A DNA stretch of 64,000 nt, from NCBI GenBank assembly GCA_014859985.1, contig JACZKN010000092.1, positions 8,875 through 72,874 on the forward strand, in the 5' to 3' direction. Shown here piece after piece: positions 24,123-34,435 of this stretch; the stretch's first letter is position 1; the number at the start of each line of letters is the position of its first letter. A program made the position numbers and the translations under genes. The notes beneath the pieces were generated by a model that saw only the letters and a program-made list of their open reading frames with translations, was not told where the DNA came from and did not search any database. This DNA is from Candidatus Krumholzibacteriia bacterium (lineage in GTDB: Bacteria; Krumholzibacteriota; Krumholzibacteriia; LZORAL124-64-63).

Positions 24123-26667
24123 TGTGCGAGTCCGGCTATCGGCCGAAGGCGTCGCCGAGGTCGTGGCCTCCCTCAAGAAGGTCCAGGCCGAAAGCCAGAA
24201 TACCTCGGCCAAACAGGCGCGCGGGTTCTCGGGTCTGAACCGCGTCCTGGGCTCGACTTCATCGCTTCTCGGCGGCCTCGGAGTCGCTCTCGGAGTGCGC
24301 CAGTTCCAGCAGTGGATCCAGTCTTCGGTGAACGCCGCTGACCAGATCCAGAAACTCGGTCAGAAGGTCGGCGCTTCGACCGAAAACCTCTCTGCCTTGC
24401 ACCTTCTGGCCCGGACCTCCGCCTCAAGCCTCGGGGAGATGGGTGCGGCCCTCGCCAAGCAGAACAAGTTCATCGGGGATGTGGCTGAGGGTAACCCGAA
24501 GGCCGTCGCCACCTTTCGCGACTTAGGGCTGACTCTCGATGACTTGAAGGGCAAGGACTCGGTCGAGATCTTCGAGCTCCTGGCTCAGCGGATCACCGCT
24601 ATGCCCTCGCCGATCCAGAAGACCAAGACCGCCATGGACATCTTCGGGCGGGCCGGGTCGAACCTCATCCCGACCATGAATGCCCTGGCGGACGAGGGCC
24701 TTGGTGGGGTCATCGAACGAGCCCGCGAACTGGGCGTCCTGATCGACACCCGCCTGGCCGAGTCCGCCCGGCAGATGAACGACGACTTCGAGCTCCTGAA
24801 GGCCCAGAGCGAAGGCCTCGGCACCCGGTTGGCCGCGGGTCTCGTGCCGCAGCTGTCCCAGGCCCTGCAGATCATGAGCGGCGACCTGAAGCAGACCACC
24901 GAGGCCTGGGAGAAGTTCGGCCAGGGCATCGGGCTCGTGCTGAAGTTCATCGTCGCGGTCGTCTCGTCCGCGTTCGACGTGGTGGGCACGGCGCTGTCGT
25001 TCGTGATGATGCGGATCGATTCGAGCGTCAGGGCGGTCTGGGCATTGCTGCACGGCAATCTCGATGAGGCCAAGGCCTATCTCAAGACCGCGGGCGAAGC
25101 GATCAGCGCCGAGCAGAACGAACTGTTCGACCGCCTGAAGGCCCGGTTCGAACTGACGATCACCACCCCGACCGAGCCCACCGCGCGAGAGGAAGCCCCT
25201 GCGGAGGATTACTCCGAGGACCCGGCCGCGTTGGCCGCCAAACGCGCCCAGGCTCTCCAGATGACCCTCGATCGCGAGCTGGCGCTGGTCAGGTCGATGG
25301 GAGCCCTACGCAACGCCGCCGAGAAGCGGTCTTTCGAGCAGGGCCTCAAGGACGTCCGCTCCTACTACGAGGATCGCCGCCGTGCGGCTGAGGAGGAGTA
25401 CGCCAAGGAGATCGCCGTCCTCGAGCAGAAGCGTGCTCTTCTTGACAGCGAAGTCGATCCGAGCCGTCGCCTGCAGGAACAGGGGAAGATCGACGCCGAA
25501 CTGGCCAAAGCTCGCGCGACACAGGAAGAGCGCATCGCTGCGTTGCTGTACGAGGAGCGCGAGGCGGTCCAGAAGCTCGCCCAAGAGCGCCTTGGGCTCG
25601 AGAAGACCCTGCTCGAAGCCCAGGGCCGCCGCCACGAAGCCGCGCTCCTGGGAATCGACGAAGAGATCCGGCGGGCCGATCTGCTGCTCAAGAAGCAGGG
25701 CGCAGCGGACGCCGAGCGCGAGGCCACGCTCGCCCGGCTGCGCAGTTCGATGGAATCCGGGGCCAACTTCGACGAGATCAAGCGCCAGGCCGAAGCCGCG
25801 CTGGCCGACCTGGACGCCACGCGCTCCGAGATCGAAGCCCGCGTCTCGGCGGGCCTGCTGTCCCAGGTCGAGGGCGAGCAGCAGATCCTGGACATCGAAG
25901 CCGAGCGCCTGACGGCCCTGCAGGCTCTCGCGGAGGCACTCGAGCAAACGGCCTGGGCTACCGGGGACCCGGAGAAGATCGCCCAGGCCAGAGGCTTCAC
26001 CGAAGCGGTCCGCGACCTCGGGTTCGCGGTCGAGGGTGCCCGCGCTTCGTTCGCCGCCTTCGGCAAGACGGCGCTGGATAGTGGTCGCGACGCCCTGACC
26101 GAGTTCTTCGACACCGGGATCACCGGCGCGAAATCCCTCGGCGATGCCTTCCGAAACTTGGCCCTGTCGATCATCGCCGATCTGAAGCGCATGGCCGCCC
26201 AGCTTCTGGCCACCGCCATCATCAAGAAGATCGCCGGGGTGTTCAGCGGTGGCGGTCAGGTCGGGGGGGCGGATAAGAAAGCCACGGGCGGTGTCCTGGG
26301 CGGGCTCGGCACCGGCACGTCGGATTCCAACCTCGCTTGGTTCTCTCGCGGCGAGTACCTCGTGCGCGCCGCGGTGGTCCGCGAGCCGGGCGTCCTGCGC
26401 CACCTCGACGAACTGAACCGCCGCGGATCACAGGCCTTGGTCCCGACTCCTGTCCTTATCGAATCCCCCGTGCCTCGCTTCGCCGAGGGCGGCCTGGTCG
26501 ATGGGCCCGCAGCCACGGACCCGCAGGCCTCCAACGACAGTCAACTGCTGATCGGCCTGGAGGATGGGCTGATCCTCCGCCACCTGGAAAGCCCCGCCGG
26601 CCAGCGCATCCTGGTCAAGGCCATGGCCAAGAACCGCCGCGCGATCCGCTCGGCCCTGGGGACGTGA
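24109..26667 (+). CDS. tail tape measure protein
   Basis: The 852-residue product is mostly helical. An N-terminal region includes VRLSAEGVAEVVASLKKVQA. A hydrophobic patch follows near 285-310 (IGLVLKFIVAVVSSAFDVVG). Long coiled coils rich in Ala/Glu/Arg fill residues ~400-620. The C-terminal part has 'AFRNLALSIIADLKRMAAQLLATAIIKKIAG' and a Gly-rich stretch, common at the end of tape measures. It sets tail length and passes into the host envelope on ejection. It is the longest gene of the tail block and directly follows the chaperone. Confidence 0.9.
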   Translation: MATPDVRVRLSAEGVAEVVASLKKVQAESQNTSAKQARGFSGLNRVLGSTSSLLGGLGVALGVRQFQQWIQSSVNAADQIQKLGQKVGASTENLSALHLLARTSASSLGEMGAALAKQNKFIGDVAEGNPKAVATFRDLGLTLDDLKGKDSVEIFELLAQRITAMPSPIQKTKTAMDIFGRAGSNLIPTMNALADEGLGGVIERARELGVLIDTRLAESARQMNDDFELLKAQSEGLGTRLAAGLVPQLSQALQIMSGDLKQTTEAWEKFGQGIGLVLKFIVAVVSSAFDVVGTALSFVMMRIDSSVRAVWALLHGNLDEAKAYLKTAGEAISAEQNELFDRLKARFELTITTPTEPTAREEAPAEDYSEDPAALAAKRAQALQMTLDRELALVRSMGALRNAAEKRSFEQGLKDVRSYYEDRRRAAEEEYAKEIAVLEQKRALLDSEVDPSRRLQEQGKIDAELAKARATQEERIAALLYEEREAVQKLAQERLGLEKTLLEAQGRRHEAALLGIDEEIRRADLLLKKQGAADAEREATLARLRSSMESGANFDEIKRQAEAALADLDATRSEIEARVSAGLLSQVEGEQQILDIEAERLTALQALAEALEQTAWATGDPEKIAQARGFTEAVRDLGFAVEGARASFAAFGKTALDSGRDALTEFFDTGITGAKSLGDAFRNLALSIIADLKRMAAQLLATAIIKKIAGVFSGGGQVGGADKKATGGVLGGLGTGTSDSNLAWFSRGEYLVRAAVVREPGVLRHLDELNRRGSQALVPTPVLIESPVPRFAEGGLVDGPAATDPQASNDSQLLIGLEDGLILRHLESPAGQRILVKAMAKNRRAIRSALGT

Positions 26668-26670
26668 GCC

Positions 26671-28308
26671 ATGTTCGCCACCGGAACCGCCACCGACTAC
26701 AACGACCTGGCCGAGCGGCTGAACACCTTCCTGACCGCGAAGGGGTCGGCCTTCGGGCTCACCTATGCAGGGACCGGAGACGGAAGCCTGACTGGCTACT
26801 CCGGCGGTGTGTCGTCTGTCGCTGAGACGTTCACCATCACCGCGACTTCCCCTACGTCCTTCGACGTGGTCGGCACGGTGACCGGATCGATCGGCCCTGC
26901 CACCGTCGGCACCCCGTTCGCCCACACCAACCTGGAGTTCCTGATCACGGCTGGAGCGACCCCCTTCGTTGCCGGTGATCAGTTCGTCCTGTCGACCGCC
27001 CCCAAATGGACCAGCCTGCGCCGGTCGCGCGGCTGCCGGCTCGAGGCCACCCAGGGCAACGAGGGCGCTTACGCCGTCCAGAACCTGGTCGACGGCAAGC
27101 TCAACATCTGGCCGTTCAACATCTCCAGCCTGACGAGCCGCTCCTGGAACATCTACACGACGGTAACGCTGCCCCAAGAGGTGGAGATCACCTTCTTCGA
27201 GCCGGTGACGATCGCCGCCTATGAGCTGACGCTCCACGACACCTCAGGCCAGGCCCCCAACTACTGGGAGATGCAGTACTGGGATGGCGGCGCCTGGGTG
27301 GCCCTCGACACCCAGATGGGGATCATCTTCTACAACGGGATTCCGCAGACCTTCACCATCGCATCGCCGGTGTCCGCGACCCGCTACCGGTGGCACATCA
27401 CCAGCCTGCGCTACAGCCAGCTGCACATGGGAACCCTGCGCATGTTCAGGCAGGCGGACGGGGTCGACGCCTGCTTCCACGAGTACGCCTGGAAGGCCCC
27501 GGGCAATGACGGCAACTCGGAGATCTACGTCGGGATCCACGGCTTCGAGCGGCAGGACGCCGACTATTTCGACTGGGAAATCGTCGGCATGGACGGCTGG
27601 CTCTCCGGGTCCAGCTTCTACCAGCAGGCCGGAATTCAGGGGAACCTCTACCTGCCGCTCTGGAACGCCGCCATCCCCTACTGGTTCGTCTGCGACGGCC
27701 GCCACGCCGTGGTGATCGCCAAGATCTCCACCCAGTACGAGATCGCGGTCTTCGGCCTGCTCGACCCCTACTACTCCCCGGGCCAGTGGCCCTATCCGCT
27801 GGTCCTGGGCGGATCAATGTCCCACGGGGAGTTCTCCAGCTGGGACGACACCGACTACAGGTGGTCGGTGACGGACAATCGCCACCGTATCCCGACGCAT
27901 GCCGACACGGGCAACGCTCCGGTGGGCAGCGGTGAGCGCGACCCCTGGGACACCCAGCTGCGCGTCCGGAACCTCGATGGCGGCTGGAAGGCCGTCGAGG
28001 GAGCGCAACTCGACGCCATCACCTCCACACCGCAGATCTACCAACACATCATCTGGCCGACGCGGTGCGGCCTGTCCCAGCTCGACCCCGGTCCCGGGGC
28101 CACCTATGACCTGTGGCCCGTGATGCTCATGCTCGGAGACCTCGGCAACGGCTACAACACGCCGGGCCAGTTGCCGGGCCTGGCCCTGGTCACCGGGCAG
28201 GACCTGAGCGCCGAGACCCTGATCCGCCAGGGCGCGGTCGACTGGATCGTCATCCCCAACGTCTTCCGCAACGACCGCGACGACTTCTGCGCCGTGAGGT
28301 TGGACTAA
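26671..28308 (+). CDS. tail protein with discoidin-like (F5/8 type C) domain
   Basis: The 545-residue product starts with a phage-type N-terminal region (NDLAERLNTFLTAKGSAFGL). The middle resembles a galactose-binding-like fold ('SSLTSRSWNIYTTVTLPQ', 'VTIAAYELTLHD', 'YRWHITSLRYSQLHMGTLRMF' in part). Such folds bind sugars or cell surfaces. The rest is aromatic-rich, with repeated Trp and Tyr. It follows the tape measure and precedes the distal tail proteins, so a role in the tail tip and host recognition fits. No catalytic motif is visible. Confidence 0.6.
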   Translation: MFATGTATDYNDLAERLNTFLTAKGSAFGLTYAGTGDGSLTGYSGGVSSVAETFTITATSPTSFDVVGTVTGSIGPATVGTPFAHTNLEFLITAGATPFVAGDQFVLSTAPKWTSLRRSRGCRLEATQGNEGAYAVQNLVDGKLNIWPFNISSLTSRSWNIYTTVTLPQEVEITFFEPVTIAAYELTLHDTSGQAPNYWEMQYWDGGAWVALDTQMGIIFYNGIPQTFTIASPVSATRYRWHITSLRYSQLHMGTLRMFRQADGVDACFHEYAWKAPGNDGNSEIYVGIHGFERQDADYFDWEIVGMDGWLSGSSFYQQAGIQGNLYLPLWNAAIPYWFVCDGRHAVVIAKISTQYEIAVFGLLDPYYSPGQWPYPLVLGGSMSHGEFSSWDDTDYRWSVTDNRHRIPTHADTGNAPVGSGERDPWDTQLRVRNLDGGWKAVEGAQLDAITSTPQIYQHIIWPTRCGLSQLDPGPGATYDLWPVMLMLGDLGNGYNTPGQLPGLALVTGQDLSAETLIRQGAVDWIVIPNVFRNDRDDFCAVRLD

Positions 28309-29381
28309 TGGCCGCTTCCTACCAGACCGGAATCAGCAGCTCGCCCACGAACCTCCTGCAGACGCTGGTGGCCTGGCTCTCTGCCCAAGGCTGGACCGTG
28401 AACCAGTCCGAACAGGAAGGCACCGGTTGGCGGTCCCACCTGGTGAAGTCCGGCAGCCTGAACCTGAACCTCCGCGCCGCGGAGGACGAACGGCTCTGGA
28501 CCAGAGGCATCAGCAGCTACCACGACCTGGGCGATGGCGGCTACGGGATCGGCCTGTACCTGGGAACCGGCTGGGACGGGGAGGAATTCTGGGACGCCCA
28601 ACCGGGTGGCCCCATGCGGCCCTACGATCTGACCACGTCCGGCTGCGGCATGAACCTGCCCCAAGGACAGATCTCGGCCTACCACTTCTTCGACGACGGC
28701 AACGACCACATCACCGTCGTCGTGGAGCGCGCGGCGGGGATCTTCTGCCACATGGGGTGGGGCCCGTCCCTTGAGCGGGCGACCTTGCCCGAACCGTTCC
28801 CCTACTTCTACGCGAGCTCGAGCACGAAGCTCAACACCGCCGAAACCTCGGATCTGCTCTCCGGTAACCGGCACGGGATCGATCTGACCGCCTTTCCGCC
28901 CATGTCCCACACGGACGAGGACTACTCGACCATGGGCGGGTCGACGGCGCTGACCCATTGCACGGCATTCGTTCGCGTGGACGCCGCGTCCTTCTCTGGC
29001 CGCTGGGTCGGCGACTGCAAGGATGAGAACGAGGGTTACGGCTGGACCGGCCGCCGCATGCGCGACGCCCTGAACAAGTGTCTGGCCGCCCAGGGCGGCA
29101 TGGAAGAGGACGAGTACGTCAACTACCAGTACCTGTGGGACGACGGCTCGGGCGGACCCGGGGAGAGGACGCTGCAGAGCGCATTCGGCGGTGCGCTGAT
29201 GCTCCCCTTGCACTGCTTCGTGGAGACCGTTCCTCAGGGTCGCTGGGCCCCGATCGGCTATCCGCCCACTGTGTTCTGGACCGAAGCCGTAGGCCACGGC
29301 TACAGCGCTGGCGACATCTACCAGTTGGGCGGCCAGGACTACATGCTGTTCCCGTTCTTCGCCGTCAGGAAGGCCGCCTGA
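28308..29381 (+). CDS. phage distal tail protein, unknown family
   Basis: ATG 28,308 overlaps the previous stop; the product is 357 residues. It begins SYQTGISSSPTNLLQTLVAW ('LVAWLSAQGW'), a start seen in tail proteins with a beta-rich body, and is rich in Gly, Asp, Tyr and Trp (for example YHFFDDGNDHITVVVERA). Its ends overlap neighbours by 1 base, typical for a tail tip operon. It shares style with the gene before it, which may point to ancient duplication of one module. Confidence 0.5.
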   Translation: MAASYQTGISSSPTNLLQTLVAWLSAQGWTVNQSEQEGTGWRSHLVKSGSLNLNLRAAEDERLWTRGISSYHDLGDGGYGIGLYLGTGWDGEEFWDAQPGGPMRPYDLTTSGCGMNLPQGQISAYHFFDDGNDHITVVVERAAGIFCHMGWGPSLERATLPEPFPYFYASSSTKLNTAETSDLLSGNRHGIDLTAFPPMSHTDEDYSTMGGSTALTHCTAFVRVDAASFSGRWVGDCKDENEGYGWTGRRMRDALNKCLAAQGGMEEDEYVNYQYLWDDGSGGPGERTLQSAFGGALMLPLHCFVETVPQGRWAPIGYPPTVFWTEAVGHGYSAGDIYQLGGQDYMLFPFFAVRKAA

Positions 29382-30457
29382 TGGCCACCGCGGTCGTTAT
29401 CCCTGGTCCGTTGAACCTCATCTCTGGGACCGACTATTCGGTCGATCTGGCGACAGCCGTCCTCGATCCTGTAAGCACGCGTCCTCTGCATGTCGTCGGC
29501 ATGAACGCCGGCGTTCGCACGGTGCTGGCCGATCCGCGCCCTGCGGCATTCCAAAAGGACGGCGGCGTCGCCCCGGTCCATGGCCTCGCGGTGCTCGGCC
29601 GCGTCCATGTGATCCCACGCAGGTTCGACCTCGGCGCGGTGGTATCAGAGCAGGAAGCCGAAGTCGAGGTCTGGAACGCCGACATCTATCGTGCCCAGGT
29701 CCTTGAGGAGATCACCGTTGACGGCCCCACCGGGATCGAGGTCGAGGACCCCATCGGCCTGCCGGCCCACTTCCCCGCCTCCGATTCCCAGGTCTACATG
29801 GTCAGGGCGCTGACCGACGGCGATGCCCTGATCGACAACCTCGTCACCTGGGAGTTCACAGGGCTAGACCCGTTGGGGACCAACCTCCGGGTGCTGGGGT
29901 TCCGGCTGATCCCATTCCCGTTCCCGCCGAACTGGGCGCAGCCCGTGACCGAGACGTTCGGGTTCATGACCGACATCATCGTCTCTTACCGGGGCATGGA
30001 GCAGCGCATCCAGTTGCGCACGGTCCCCGTGGGCACGATCCGCTACGCGACGCTGCTGGATGACCTGCGGGATGCCCAGATGGCTGGCGCGATCCTCTTC
30101 GGCAACCAAGCTCGGGCGTTTGGTGTCGGCCGTTGGCAATTCCAGACCCGACTGCTGCAGAACGCCAGCGCGGACGACCACGAGGTCTTCTGCGACACGT
30201 CCGACATCCCGTTCGAGCCCGGCGGCATGGTCCTGCTGTGGACCGACCCCTACCACTGGGAAGTCCAGACCATCGAGAGCGTTCTTTCGGACCGCGTGGT
30301 TCTCAGCTTCGGGCTCATCCAATCCTGGGCTGCAGGTCCTACCATCGTCCTGCCGATCGTGGTCGGCCGGTTGTCGGCCGAAGAGGGCTTCACCTGGGAT
30401 TCCCTGTCGATCGCGTCCACTTCGCTCACCTTCGACGTCGACGGGTTCCGGCCATGA
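29381..30457 (+). CDS. phage distal tail protein, unknown family
   Basis: The 358-residue product is beta-rich with no membrane segment; motifs seen include EVEVWNADIYRAQVLEEITV and 'FGFMTDIIVSYRGMEQRIQLRTVP' in part. The 'RGxEQRIxLRxxPR' pattern is common in distal tail proteins of siphophages with the BR0599-type tip cluster. The next gene starts inside its final codons. Exact structural role cannot be assigned. Confidence 0.6.
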   Translation: MATAVVIPGPLNLISGTDYSVDLATAVLDPVSTRPLHVVGMNAGVRTVLADPRPAAFQKDGGVAPVHGLAVLGRVHVIPRRFDLGAVVSEQEAEVEVWNADIYRAQVLEEITVDGPTGIEVEDPIGLPAHFPASDSQVYMVRALTDGDALIDNLVTWEFTGLDPLGTNLRVLGFRLIPFPFPPNWAQPVTETFGFMTDIIVSYRGMEQRIQLRTVPVGTIRYATLLDDLRDAQMAGAILFGNQARAFGVGRWQFQTRLLQNASADDHEVFCDTSDIPFEPGGMVLLWTDPYHWEVQTIESVLSDRVVLSFGLIQSWAAGPTIVLPIVVGRLSAEEGFTWDSLSIASTSLTFDVDGFRP

Positions 30458-31074
30458 GTTACCTCGGCTACGACGTCCTCGAGCTCAACTACAACCGCAT
30501 CGGCGCGTTCGAGGAGCGGCTGCACCGGAAGTTCACGCTCCTAAACTCGAAGACCGGCCGGCGCGTCGCCGACGAACAGGCACCAGCCCCCGCGGCTTCG
30601 CGACCGTTCACCTGGACCGCCTTTGGCCGTGACGAGATCACAGCTATGCGCACTTTCCTCGACGCCCGCCGAGGCCGCGCGGTGCCGTTCTGGCTGCCCA
30701 GCTTCCAGTGGGACCTCGCCCTGTCCGAGGATGTCTCCCAGAACCAGTCCAGCGCCACCATCTGGTGGATCAGGTACAAGCAGCAGATGTGGGGCACGAC
30801 CGCGGCCCGGCGTCACCTGGCGATCTGGTCCCTGGGTGACGGCACCATGGACTACTGCAGGATCGTCGATGCTGTCGATGTGGCGAACTATCAGACCGAA
30901 ACGCTCACGCTCGACTCGGTGGCCCAGCGTGAATACTCGCGCACCAAGACGGTGCTGTCGTTCCTGAAGTTCTGCCGCCTGGACGAGGATCGCATCGAGA
31001 TCTCCTACCCGAGCCCTCAGGTGGCCGAGGCCACGATCCGGGTCCGTGAACTCCCCCTGGAGGCCCCGCTGTGA
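30454..31074 (+). CDS. phage tail tip protein, unknown family
   Basis: ATG 30,454 lies within the last codons of the previous gene; the product is 206 residues. It contains 'RPFTWTAFGRDEITAMRTFLDARRGRAVPFWLPSF', similar to the distal tail segment 'R.G...PFWLPS' (quoted in part). This suggests a second distal-tail-like module. It ends 4 bases into the BR0599-family gene. Function is inferred from order. Confidence 0.6.
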   Translation: MSYLGYDVLELNYNRIGAFEERLHRKFTLLNSKTGRRVADEQAPAPAASRPFTWTAFGRDEITAMRTFLDARRGRAVPFWLPSFQWDLALSEDVSQNQSSATIWWIRYKQQMWGTTAARRHLAIWSLGDGTMDYCRIVDAVDVANYQTETLTLDSVAQREYSRTKTVLSFLKFCRLDEDRIEISYPSPQVAEATIRVRELPLEAPL

Positions 31075-31871
31075 CCTACGACGTCCGCGAAAAGAGCCGG
31101 TACCTGGGCCAGCCCGTCGAGGGCTTCCGGTTCGCCCAAGGCAGCAACCTGTGGCTCTATACGTCGGCGGATCGGGCGATTACGCTGCCCGCTGGAGTGT
31201 TCGCGCCGGAAGCCATCACGCGCAGCGAGCTCGACTTCTCCCAGGAGGACACCGGCGAGACGATCGACCTGACGCTGCCGCGTCCGAGCCCGGTGGCCGC
31301 GCTGTTCATCGGAGACCTGCCATCCACTCCGGTCTGGGTGACGGTCTACCGCGCCCACCGCGGCGAAGAGTCGCTTGCCGTGACGATCTTCAGCGGCAAG
31401 GTGATCCGCGCCCGCTTCGAGGAATCCGAAGCCATCCTCACCGGGGCGAGCCTGATGGCCATGCTATCCCGCACGGTGCCGATCCTGGCCATGCAGACCC
31501 CGTGCAACCACGTCCTCTACTCGGGAGCGTGCGGCGCTGACCCGGGCGTTTACCGTGATCAGGTTTCCGCCACGTCGGTGACCGGCGCGACCGTCGTCTC
31601 CAACGGGTTCGCTCTGCGCCCTGATCAGTGGTTCCGTGGGGGCCGTCTCGAATCCTCCACCGGCGAGACCCGCTTCATCGTCGACCACCAAGGCGACACC
31701 GTCACGCTGATCTCCCCGATCCCAGGGCTGTCCTCTCTGGACCAGGTCTGGGCCTACTGGGGCTGCGACCATCTCGAGGCCACCTGCCGCGACAAGTTCA
31801 GCAACCTGATCAACCACCTGGGCTGGTCGCGCCTGCCGGGCCGGAACCCATTCTCCGGGAGGATCGACTGA
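31071..31871 (+). CDS. phage tail protein, BR0599 family (DUF2163-like)
   Basis: The start is GTG 31,071, overlapping the previous stop. The 266-residue product has the family hallmark AMQTPCNHVLYSGACGADPG and, near the C-terminus, 'WGCDHLEATCRDKFSNLINH'. It has conserved Cys residues in each (three visible pairs). BR0599/DUF2163 proteins are tail-tip components in siphophages and gene transfer agents, placed before the hub or host-specificity protein, as here. Confidence 0.8.
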   Translation: MTYDVREKSRYLGQPVEGFRFAQGSNLWLYTSADRAITLPAGVFAPEAITRSELDFSQEDTGETIDLTLPRPSPVAALFIGDLPSTPVWVTVYRAHRGEESLAVTIFSGKVIRARFEESEAILTGASLMAMLSRTVPILAMQTPCNHVLYSGACGADPGVYRDQVSATSVTGATVVSNGFALRPDQWFRGGRLESSTGETRFIVDHQGDTVTLISPIPGLSSLDQVWAYWGCDHLEATCRDKFSNLINHLGWSRLPGRNPFSGRID

Positions 31872-34321
31872 TGGCCTTCTGGATCATGGCCCTGGTCTAC
31901 ATCGTCGGCACGGTGCTCTACGAAGTCCTTCGCCCCAAGCCGAAGTTCGACGCTCCGACACCGTCGAGCCTGGGCGACTTCCAGTTCCCGACGATCGGCG
32001 AGGGCCGGACCATTCCCGTCGTCTGGGGGACCTGCAAGCTCTCCGGACCCATGGTGACCTGGTACGGCGATCTGCGCATCCAGGCCATCAAGGAGAAGGT
32101 CAAGACCGGGCTGTTCTCCTCAAAGGAAATCACCACCGGCTACAAGTACTACCTCGGCATCCAGCTGGTACTATGCAGTGGTGAGATCGACGAGGTCCTG
32201 CAGATCCGGTTCGACGACAGGCGGCCTTCTGCAGGCTACGCCCACGTTCCGGATCTCACCCAGATCAGCATCAACGCCCCTGGCTTCTTCGGCGGCGAGG
32301 ACTCCGAAGGCGGCGTCAAAGGCAGCGTCTACGTCTACCGCGGGACTCCCACCCAGCCGGCGGACTCCTACCTCGAGGCCCGTATCGGGGAGAGCCTGCC
32401 CGCCTGGCGAAGGGTCTGCTACGCCGTATTCCGGCGCGTCTACGTGGGGACGAGCCCCTACATCAAGGCCGTCTCGTTCGTCGTCCGGCGCTGCCCCAAT
32501 GGCCTCGGTCTCACCGGCGGAGCCCACAACATCGATGGCGACGCCAATCCCGCAGCCATGATCTACGACATCCTGATCTCGCCGTCTTCGGAGAACGGTC
32601 TCGGGTTGCCGGTGGGGTTTCTGGATGTTGCCGCGTTTCGCTCGGTTGGACAGACGCTGGCCGACGAAGGCCTCGGACTTTCCATGCTCCAGGATCGCGG
32701 CACAACAGCGAAGGACCTCGTCCTTGAGATCCTGCGCCACGTCGACGGCGTCATGTACGTGGAACCGGCGTCCGGCCTTCTGACGATCCGCCTGGTCCGG
32801 TACGACTACGATCCCGAGGCGATCCCGGTGCTCGATGCGGACTCGTGCACGGTAAAGTCGTTTGCCCGGCCGTCGTGGGGTGACCTCAAGAACACCGTGC
32901 GAATCGGCTACGTCAGCCGTGACGCCGGGTTCATCGAGAAGACCGCCCAGGCCCAGGACCTCGCTGGGATCGAGGTGCAAGGCGGCGAGGTCTCACTCCA
33001 GGATCTCACCCTTCGTGGGCTCTCGAATGCGACGTCTGCCCAGCAGGCCGCAGCCCGTGCCCTGGCGGCTCTGGCCTATCCGCTGGCTACGATCACCATC
33101 GAGGCTGACCGCTCGGCTTGGGCGTTCCGGCCCGGGGCGGTATTCAAACTCGTCTGGGACCCGCTGGGGATTGCCGGTATGGCTTGCCGGGTGGTCCGTG
33201 TGGGGACTGGCCGCCTCGACTCCGGGAAGATCGAGATCGAAGCCATGGAGGATATCTTCGCCGTGGACTGGACTGGCTACTCGACTCCGCCAGCGTCCGG
33301 TTGGGAAGACCCTTCCGGTGACGTCCCGGCACTGACCGACCAAGTTGCCCTGGCCGCACCCTATGAGGCGGTGAAGGATTACGGAAGCCTAGGTGCCGAT
33401 GTGCAACTGGCCATCACGCTCGCCGCTGCTGGGGTGACCGGGGTCTCCCTCGGATACCGGGCCTATGTGGCTGACGGCGCGGGCGGCTGGGCGCCACCGG
33501 TCGATATCCCGTTCTTCACTCCATCAGGGGTTCTCAGCACTGCGATCGACGAACTCACGAGCGAGATCGTCGTCGCCTCGGGTCTGGACACCGACCTCGT
33601 CGAGTCGGTCAGCGCGCCCGACTTTTCCCTCGGGGTGAGCGTCGCATGGGTGGCCCATGAGGGGGTGGAGGAGTTCATCGCGTTCCAGAACGTAGTGCAG
33701 GGCGAGAGCAACATCACGCTTCAGGTCATCGCGCGGGGGTGCCTCGATACTGCGCCGACTGCATTCTCGGCCGGGACGCGGGTGTGGTTCATCTCCTACG
33801 GCAACCAGATCGTGAACATCCGCGGGCCGGTGCCTCCGACCATCAACGTCTACAACGACATCCGATTTCAGGCCTACAACAACCAGAGCGAGTTTCCGTT
33901 CACGTCGTGCCCGACATCGCAAGTCGTGGCGACCACGCCAGCGCGGTCAGTAAAGGTCTATTGCCCTACCGACCTGCGCTTCAACGGAGAGAGCTACCCG
34001 GCGTCCATCACGGGCGAACTGACAGTATCCTGGTCGCACCGGAATCGGCTCGGGACCTGGAGCTATGTCGACTCCGGCAAGACGACGTCATCCGAGCCGG
34101 GCACAGAATACGACGTCCTGGTCTACGGGGAGCTCGGCACGCTGGTTCACACCGAGTCGGGATTGACGGGCACGTCCTGGACCTACCTCGAGGCGACGGA
34201 GATCGCGGAGTCGGGGCTCGCGCGACTCAACGACCATCTGCGGGTGATCATTCGGACATACGGGGCGGGACGGACTCATGAGGCGATTCGCGAGATCGAG
34301 TGGAATGTTGAACGTAACTGA
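31871..34321 (+). CDS. tail tip/host-specificity protein (J-like hub)
   Basis: ATG 31,871 overlaps the previous stop; the product is 816 residues. It starts with a hydrophobic segment (MALVYIVGTVLYEVL), then GEGRTIPVVWGTCKLSGPMV, the 'pipeline' start of central tail hub proteins. A J-like region follows ('LVLEILRHVDGVMYVEPASG'). The C-terminal ~250 residues are beta-rich, with Thr/Ser and fibronectin-like repeats. It would form the tail hub and carry host-binding parts. It is the last tail gene; a metal-efflux cluster begins 115 bases later instead of phage genes. Confidence 0.8.
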   Translation: MAFWIMALVYIVGTVLYEVLRPKPKFDAPTPSSLGDFQFPTIGEGRTIPVVWGTCKLSGPMVTWYGDLRIQAIKEKVKTGLFSSKEITTGYKYYLGIQLVLCSGEIDEVLQIRFDDRRPSAGYAHVPDLTQISINAPGFFGGEDSEGGVKGSVYVYRGTPTQPADSYLEARIGESLPAWRRVCYAVFRRVYVGTSPYIKAVSFVVRRCPNGLGLTGGAHNIDGDANPAAMIYDILISPSSENGLGLPVGFLDVAAFRSVGQTLADEGLGLSMLQDRGTTAKDLVLEILRHVDGVMYVEPASGLLTIRLVRYDYDPEAIPVLDADSCTVKSFARPSWGDLKNTVRIGYVSRDAGFIEKTAQAQDLAGIEVQGGEVSLQDLTLRGLSNATSAQQAAARALAALAYPLATITIEADRSAWAFRPGAVFKLVWDPLGIAGMACRVVRVGTGRLDSGKIEIEAMEDIFAVDWTGYSTPPASGWEDPSGDVPALTDQVALAAPYEAVKDYGSLGADVQLAITLAAAGVTGVSLGYRAYVADGAGGWAPPVDIPFFTPSGVLSTAIDELTSEIVVASGLDTDLVESVSAPDFSLGVSVAWVAHEGVEEFIAFQNVVQGESNITLQVIARGCLDTAPTAFSAGTRVWFISYGNQIVNIRGPVPPTINVYNDIRFQAYNNQSEFPFTSCPTSQVVATTPARSVKVYCPTDLRFNGESYPASITGELTVSWSHRNRLGTWSYVDSGKTTSSEPGTEYDVLVYGELGTLVHTESGLTGTSWTYLEATEIAESGLARLNDHLRVIIRTYGAGRTHEAIREIEWNVERN

Positions 34322-34435
34322 TCAATGGAGATTGGGAACTAATATTGCCCGGCGATGTCCAAGCGGCCGTAACTGTTCGGAAAGACGAGCTTGCGAATTA
34401 TAAGACAGAAGGTATCTTGATTGCCTATGGGCATT

